The notes under the pieces: generated by a model
The model's input: only the letters and a program-made list of their open reading frames with translations
Database searches by the model: none
What the model was told of the DNA's origin: nothing
Part shown: in pieces, positions 60,391 to 64,000 of the stretch
How positions within the stretch are numbered: position 1 is the stretch's first letter
Layout of the letters: each line of letters starts with the position of its first letter
Source: Lewinella sp. IMCC34183
GTDB lineage: Bacteria > Bacteroidota > Bacteroidia > Chitinophagales > Saprospiraceae
Length of the DNA stretch: 64,000 nt
Reading direction: 5' to 3'
Assembly: GCF_003390915.1 (NCBI RefSeq)
Contig: NZ_QMEM01000005.1
Location: forward strand, 1-64,000
Program-made: the position numbers and the translations under genes

Positions 60391-61254
60391 ATGATAGAAT
60401 TCCGCAACGTAAGCCACTGGTACGGCGAAGGCCCCGACCGCACCGAAGTGCTTTCCAACATCAACCTGACCATCGCCGAGGGCGAATTCCTGGCCATCGT
60501 GGGCTTCACCGGATCCGGAAAGACCACCCTGGTCAACCTCATGACCGGCCTGCTGCAGCCCAGCGCGGGGCAGGTCCTGTACCGGGGCGAGCCGATTACC
60601 GGCCCGGCACCCGAGCGGGGCATCATCTTCCAGAATTACAGCCTGCTGCCGTGGCTATCGGTCTACCAGAACGTGGCCCTCGCGGTCGACGAGGTGTACG
60701 ACGACTGGCCGAAGGGCCGCCGCGACGCCCACATCCGGAAGTTCGTGGAAATGGTGGGACTGAGCCACGCGATCGACAAGCACCCCGGCGAACTGAGCGG
60801 GGGGATGCGGCAGCGCGTATCGATCGCCCGCGTGCTGGCCACCGACCCCGACCTGCTGCTGATGGACGAGCCGCTCGGTGCCCTCGACGCCCTCACCCGC
60901 GGCAACCTCCAGGATGAGATCCTGCGCATTTGGAGCGCCAACCGCCGCACCGCCGTGCTGATCACCAACGACGTCGACGAGGGCATCTACATGGCCGACC
61001 GGATCATTCCCCTCGACCCCGGACCGGCCGCCGGCCTGGGCCCGGAGTTCCGCATCGACCTCGAACGGCCACGCGACAAGACGGATATGAACCACGATCC
61101 CCACTTCAAGCGCGTGCGCACCGACATCCTCAATTACCTCGTCGGTCTCGGGGAGGCCTCCCGCCCGCCCCGCGACGGATCACTCCGCCTGCCCGATCTA
61201 CAACCCATCCTGCCCGGCACCCGCAGCTTCGTCTCCCGCTGGCGCCGCGCCTAA
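60391..61254 (+). CDS. Nitrate ABC transporter ATP-binding protein (NrtC-like)
   Basis: A 287-residue ATPase. Walker A GFTGSGKTTL, Q-loop IIFQNYSLLPWLS, signature LSGGMRQRVSIARVLATDPDLLLMDEPLGALD (Walker B included). Compared with NrtC of cyanobacteria it lacks the C-terminal substrate-binding-like domain. The C-terminus ends in a basic/proline stretch. It should pair with the second ATPase gene downstream. Confidence 0.9.
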   Translation: MIEFRNVSHWYGEGPDRTEVLSNINLTIAEGEFLAIVGFTGSGKTTLVNLMTGLLQPSAGQVLYRGEPITGPAPERGIIFQNYSLLPWLSVYQNVALAVDEVYDDWPKGRRDAHIRKFVEMVGLSHAIDKHPGELSGGMRQRVSIARVLATDPDLLLMDEPLGALDALTRGNLQDEILRIWSANRRTAVLITNDVDEGIYMADRIIPLDPGPAAGLGPEFRIDLERPRDKTDMNHDPHFKRVRTDILNYLVGLGEASRPPRDGSLRLPDLQPILPGTRSFVSRWRRA

Positions 61255-61265
61255 CCCCCTACCCC

Positions 61266-62069
61266 ATGAGTGTCCTACCTGCCCCCTCCGCGCTTTCCCT
61301 GCGCGACGTCGTCCTCGACTTCCGCGACCTGACCAAGGTGTACCCCACCCCGACCGGCGAGTACGTAGTGCTGGAAAACCTGCAGCTACAGATCAAAAAG
61401 GAGGAATTCGTTTCCATCATCGGCCACTCCGGCTGCGGAAAGACGACCCTGCTCACGATGATCGCCGGCCTCAACGACATCAGCCGCGGCCAAATCCTGC
61501 TGAACGAGTTCCCGATCACGGGACCGGGGCCCGACCGGGGCGTGATCTTCCAGTCGCCCAGCCTCCTGCCCTGGATGACCGCCCTGGAAAACGTCCTGCT
61601 CGGTGTCGAACAGGTGTTCCCGCAGGCCAGCCGCGCCCAGCAGCGCGACATCTGCCGCTACTACCTCGACAAGGTGGGCCTCGGCAACGCGCTCGACCGG
61701 CGCGCCACCGAGCTCAGCCAGGGTATGCAGCAGCGGGTGGGAATTGCCCGGGCCTTCGCCCTGAAACCCAAGATCCTGCTCCTGGACGAACCCTTCGGTA
61801 TGCTTGACTCCCTGACGCGCGCCGAACTGCAGGACGTCCTGCTGGAAGTCTGGGATAAGGAAAAGATTACCGCCATCCAGATCACCCACGACGTCGACGA
61901 AGCCATTTTCCTGGCCGACCGGGTGATCATGATGACCTCGGGGCCGCGTGCCCAGATCGGCGACATACTGGACATCGACTTTGCGCGGCCGCGGGTGCGG
62001 AAGGACATCCTCAACCACCCCGACTACTACGGCTACCGCGAGCACCTCATCGGCTTCCTGGAACACTAG
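61266..62069 (+). CDS. Nitrate ABC transporter ATP-binding protein (NrtD-like)
   Basis: A 267-residue ATPase, paralogous to the preceding one. Walker A GHSGCGKTTLL, Q-loop VIFQSPSLLPWM, signature LSQGMQQRVGIARAF (with Gln for Gly), Walker B ILLLDEPFGMLD, and switch His in THDVDEAIFLADR. The lead VLDFRDLTKVYPTPTGEYVVLENL is a standard NrtD/CmpD start. It ends convergently with the response-regulator gene, overlapping by 4 bases. The ATG at 61266 is preferred over any upstream frame. Confidence 0.9.
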   Translation: MSVLPAPSALSLRDVVLDFRDLTKVYPTPTGEYVVLENLQLQIKKEEFVSIIGHSGCGKTTLLTMIAGLNDISRGQILLNEFPITGPGPDRGVIFQSPSLLPWMTALENVLLGVEQVFPQASRAQQRDICRYYLDKVGLGNALDRRATELSQGMQQRVGIARAFALKPKILLLDEPFGMLDSLTRAELQDVLLEVWDKEKITAIQITHDVDEAIFLADRVIMMTSGPRAQIGDILDIDFARPRVRKDILNHPDYYGYREHLIGFLEH

Positions 62070-62716
62070 CCGAGCCCGAGCTGGCGGACGCGGCGGGCGA
62101 GTTCGCTGCTGTTGCTGACGTTCAGTTTCTTCATCATGTTGAAGCGGTGTGTTTCTACGGTCCGCCGGCTGAGCTCGAGCTGATCGGCGATCTCCTGGTT
62201 GGTGGCCCCCTGCAGGATGATCGGGAGGATCTGCTTCTCCCGCCGCGTGAGTACGATCTTTTCGGTGGGTTCGGCCGGTTTCGGCGACAGGTCCGACCGC
62301 ACCAGCTGGCGGATCAGGATATTGGACAGATCGCCACTGAAGTAGCGGTCGCCACCAACGATGGTGTGTACCGCGCGCAGAAATTCCTCCCGGCTGGCGT
62401 CCTTGAGCAGGTATCCGTACGCGCCGGCGTCGATGGACTGCAGGACGTACTCCTCGCTATCGTGCATCGAGAGCATCAGGCAGGGGACGGTATGGCCCTC
62501 CTGTGCCAGCCGCCGCACGGCTTCGATGCCGTTCAGCCGGGGCATCCGGATATCGACGATCGCCAGATCGGGCCGTGCGGTACGGACCAGCTCCAGCAGG
62601 GCCTCCCCGTTATCGGCTTCCCCGACCACGTGCAGGTCGGGCTCATCTTCGAGCAGGCGCCGGATGCCGTCCCGGACGAGCGCGTGATCGTCGGCGAGTA
62701 TAATATTGATTGGCAT
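62066..62716 (-). CDS. LuxR-family response regulator (NarL-like)
   Basis: A 216-residue two-domain regulator: receiver (ADDHALVRDG, phospho-acceptor Asp55 in VDIRMPRLNG) and C-terminal LuxR-type HTH (LTRREKQILPIILQGATNQEIADQLELSRRTVETHRFNMMKKL). It is the type used by NarXL/NarQP nitrate systems. Its neighbour, the kinase gene 37 bases upstream, is the probable partner. Location beside the Nrt/Nas genes makes control of this island likely. The stop overlaps the NrtD-like stop by 4 bases, convergently. Confidence 0.9.
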   Translation of the reverse strand: MPINIILADDHALVRDGIRRLLEDEPDLHVVGEADNGEALLELVRTARPDLAIVDIRMPRLNGIEAVRRLAQEGHTVPCLMLSMHDSEEYVLQSIDAGAYGYLLKDASREEFLRAVHTIVGGDRYFSGDLSNILIRQLVRSDLSPKPAEPTEKIVLTRREKQILPIILQGATNQEIADQLELSRRTVETHRFNMMKKLNVSNSSELARRVRQLGLG

Positions 62717-62753
62717 GATCAGGTAAACGATTGGGCGGGGCCAAAGTACAGGT

Positions 62754-64000
62754 TTACGGCCGATCGGCGTCCGCCGTTGGCGAAGCCTGGCAGGCGGCCA
62801 GGGGTACGTTGATCGTGATGCGGGTTCCGTGCTCGGGAGCGGAACGGACGAACAGGCGGCCCTGGAGTTGGGCGATCCGGTCCTCGATCGAGATGAGCCC
62901 CAGACCGGAGCCGTCGGTCCGCGACCGCACCGCCTCGGGATCGAAGCCCCGGCCGTCGTCGTCTACGGTGATGCTGAGCAGGGTTTCCCCCGCGGACAGG
63001 GTCACCAGGATGTAGTTCGCCCCGGCGTACTTGATGGCGTTGTTTACGGCCTCCTGGGTGATGCGGTACAGGTTGAGCTCCGCGGCGGGATCGAGCTGGA
63101 CGTCAAAGGATTCGTTCTCAAACACCACCCGCTCGCCGGTCAGCCGGCTGAGTTCGCGGGCCATGCGGTCGAGGGTGATGGCCAGTCCGTAATCGCTGAG
63201 CTCGGGTGGCCGCAGGTTGAAGGTGGCCATGCGTACGCCGCGGATGATGTCACCGGCAAGCCCCTTGAGGTGGTGCAGGTCGTTGCGGCTACGCTCGGAT
63301 CCGTCGAGTTTGAGGCTCTCCAGGCTGAACTTCAGGGCGGTGAGCGTCTGCCCTACCCCGTCGTGGAGGTCGCGGGCTACCCGCAGCCGCTCTTTCTCCT
63401 GGGCTTCGGTGGTCTGCTGGGCCCGCTGCCGCGCCCGCTCCTTCTCGGCGGCGATCTGCTGTTCGGTGACCGCGCTGAGCTCGTCGCGGGCCTGCCGGTT
63501 CTCGGTGATGTCGGTGGCTAGCACGAAGAGGTCCACGTCGGTCCCCGATCGCCGGGCGGGCAGGATACTCAGCTCCAGGAAGCGTGGTGCCCCCGCCGCA
63601 TCGGCCAGTTCCCATTCTCCGCGCCAGGGACTCGAGGTGACGTTGCGGATGATCTCTTCCATGCGGATCCGGCGGCCTTCCCGGCGGTTGAGGACATCGG
63701 CGAAGGTGCGTTTCTCTGCGACCGCTTCCTCACCCACCAATTCCCGGAACTTCTTACTCAGGTGAATGATGGTGCCGTCGGCACGCAGGGAGGCGAACAG
63801 CGCCGCCTCGTCGATGGCGGCATTGAGCGCGTACAGCTGCCGCAGGGTGGCCTCCTTCTCGGCCGCGGCCCGCTCCGAGGCTTCCCGCGCCTGAATCTGG
63901 GCCCCGCGTTCCGTCTCTATCCGCGCGAACTGCAGGCGTACGAAATTGCCGATGGGCCGAAAGATGAACAGCAGTTCGAGGAGCAGGATCCCGACCGTGA
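62754..64000 (-). CDS. HisKA_3 sensor histidine kinase, 5' end outside the window (NarX-like)
   Basis: The open frame continues to the right edge. From the far end it has a hydrophobic helix (VGILLLELLFIFRPIGNFVRLQ), a coiled coil, a PAS domain (IHLSKKFRELVGEEA ... ATDITENRQARDEL), then HisKA_3 with the phospho-accepting His in ERLRVARDLHDGVGQTLTALK and the HATPase (YRITQEAVNNAIKYAG, VDDDGRGFDPE, GSGLGLISIEDRI). The membrane helix followed by a signalling coil is what NarX/PilJ-type nitrate sensors have. At least 415 codons are seen; the N-terminal sensor is missing. Confidence 0.88.
   Translation of the reverse strand, partial: TVGILLLELLFIFRPIGNFVRLQFARIETERGAQIQAREASERAAAEKEATLRQLYALNAAIDEAALFASLRADGTIIHLSKKFRELVGEEAVAEKRTFADVLNRREGRRIRMEEIIRNVTSSPWRGEWELADAAGAPRFLELSILPARRSGTDVDLFVLATDITENRQARDELSAVTEQQIAAEKERARQRAQQTTEAQEKERLRVARDLHDGVGQTLTALKFSLESLKLDGSERSRNDLHHLKGLAGDIIRGVRMATFNLRPPELSDYGLAITLDRMARELSRLTGERVVFENESFDVQLDPAAELNLYRITQEAVNNAIKYAGANYILVTLSAGETLLSITVDDDGRGFDPEAVRSRTDGSGLGLISIEDRIAQLQGRLFVRSAPEHGTRITINVPLAACQASPTADADRP

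Noticed and set aside
1-64000. tRNA, rRNA, prophage or insertion-sequence elements
   Set aside because: No TPsiC-type GGTTCGA context outside coding regions, no rRNA conserved stretches, and no transposase or integrase among the frames were found by eye.

Overview
The DNA looks like the chromosome of a high-GC member of the Bacteroidota, most likely a Lewinella/Neolewinella-type saprospirian. The grounds are a type IX secretion sorting domain (2729-3220), many Bacteroidota-type -7 boxes (TAnnTTTG) close upstream of genes with no clear Shine-Dalgarno sequence, the gene order rplM-rpsI-rpsB-tsf, paired OmpH/Skp genes ahead of murI, and Bacteroidota-style exported proteins. Genus is inferred; no rRNA or tRNA gene was seen.

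Layout. 1-7.3 kb: a dicarboxylate/amino-acid symporter, a secreted Hcp-fold protein translationally coupled to a small T9SS cargo, an NAPE-PLD-like metallo-hydrolase, a secreted propeller-like protein, a decayed SnoaL-like gene, a histidine phosphatase and a cold-shock protein with a strong terminator. 7.3-21.5 kb: a second cold-shock-domain protein, EamA transporter, SRPBCC protein, a palindromic tandem repeat, glutathione peroxidase, a HAD dehalogenase, a large secreted beta-helix (pectin-esterase-like) protein, a divergent HxlR/NmrA pair, a sulfatase, PdeM, an SdiA-regulated-type lipoprotein, a polyprenyl diphosphate synthase, a truncated glycosyltransferase remnant, a PLP deaminase/desulfhydrase and a small HMA protein. 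21.5-24.3 kb: the translation cluster rplM-rpsI-rpsB-tsf on the minus strand, with a large hairpin between rpsB and tsf. 24.3-35.3 kb: MscS channel, GAF histidine kinase, an exported Dps, small membrane proteins, a GH43-like glycosidase, an orphan Cys-containing protein, a CitMHS-AtuA operon and a lipoprotein. 35.4-51.3 kb: pnp, a CHASE3 kinase with an overlapping response regulator, dinB-like gene, murI, two OmpH proteins, rnr, M48 protease, geranylgeranyl-reductase-like flavoprotein, a putative porin, fabI and an arginyltransferase-like protein.

51.3-64.0 kb is a coherent nitrate island. On the minus strand, a nitrate reductase fused to its own FAD/NAD(P)H module and a BFD-type [2Fe-2S] domain is translationally coupled to a protein that looks like a sulfite/nitrite reductase without the usual Fe-S cysteine pattern but with a C-terminal rubredoxin domain. 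Divergently, on the plus strand, lie an outer-membrane channel and a complete NrtABCD-type ABC importer. A NarL/NarX-like two-component system converges on the importer genes and runs off the window edge. The 180-bp divergent promoter between the two transcription units carries nested TACGTA dyads in an AT-rich patch, a good candidate operator. No canonical nitrite reductase is visible, which makes the rubredoxin fusion protein the most interesting object in the window.

Most remaining genes are ordinary housekeeping or accessory loci. Decayed or truncated genes occur at about 5.9-6.2 kb and 20.0-20.2 kb.
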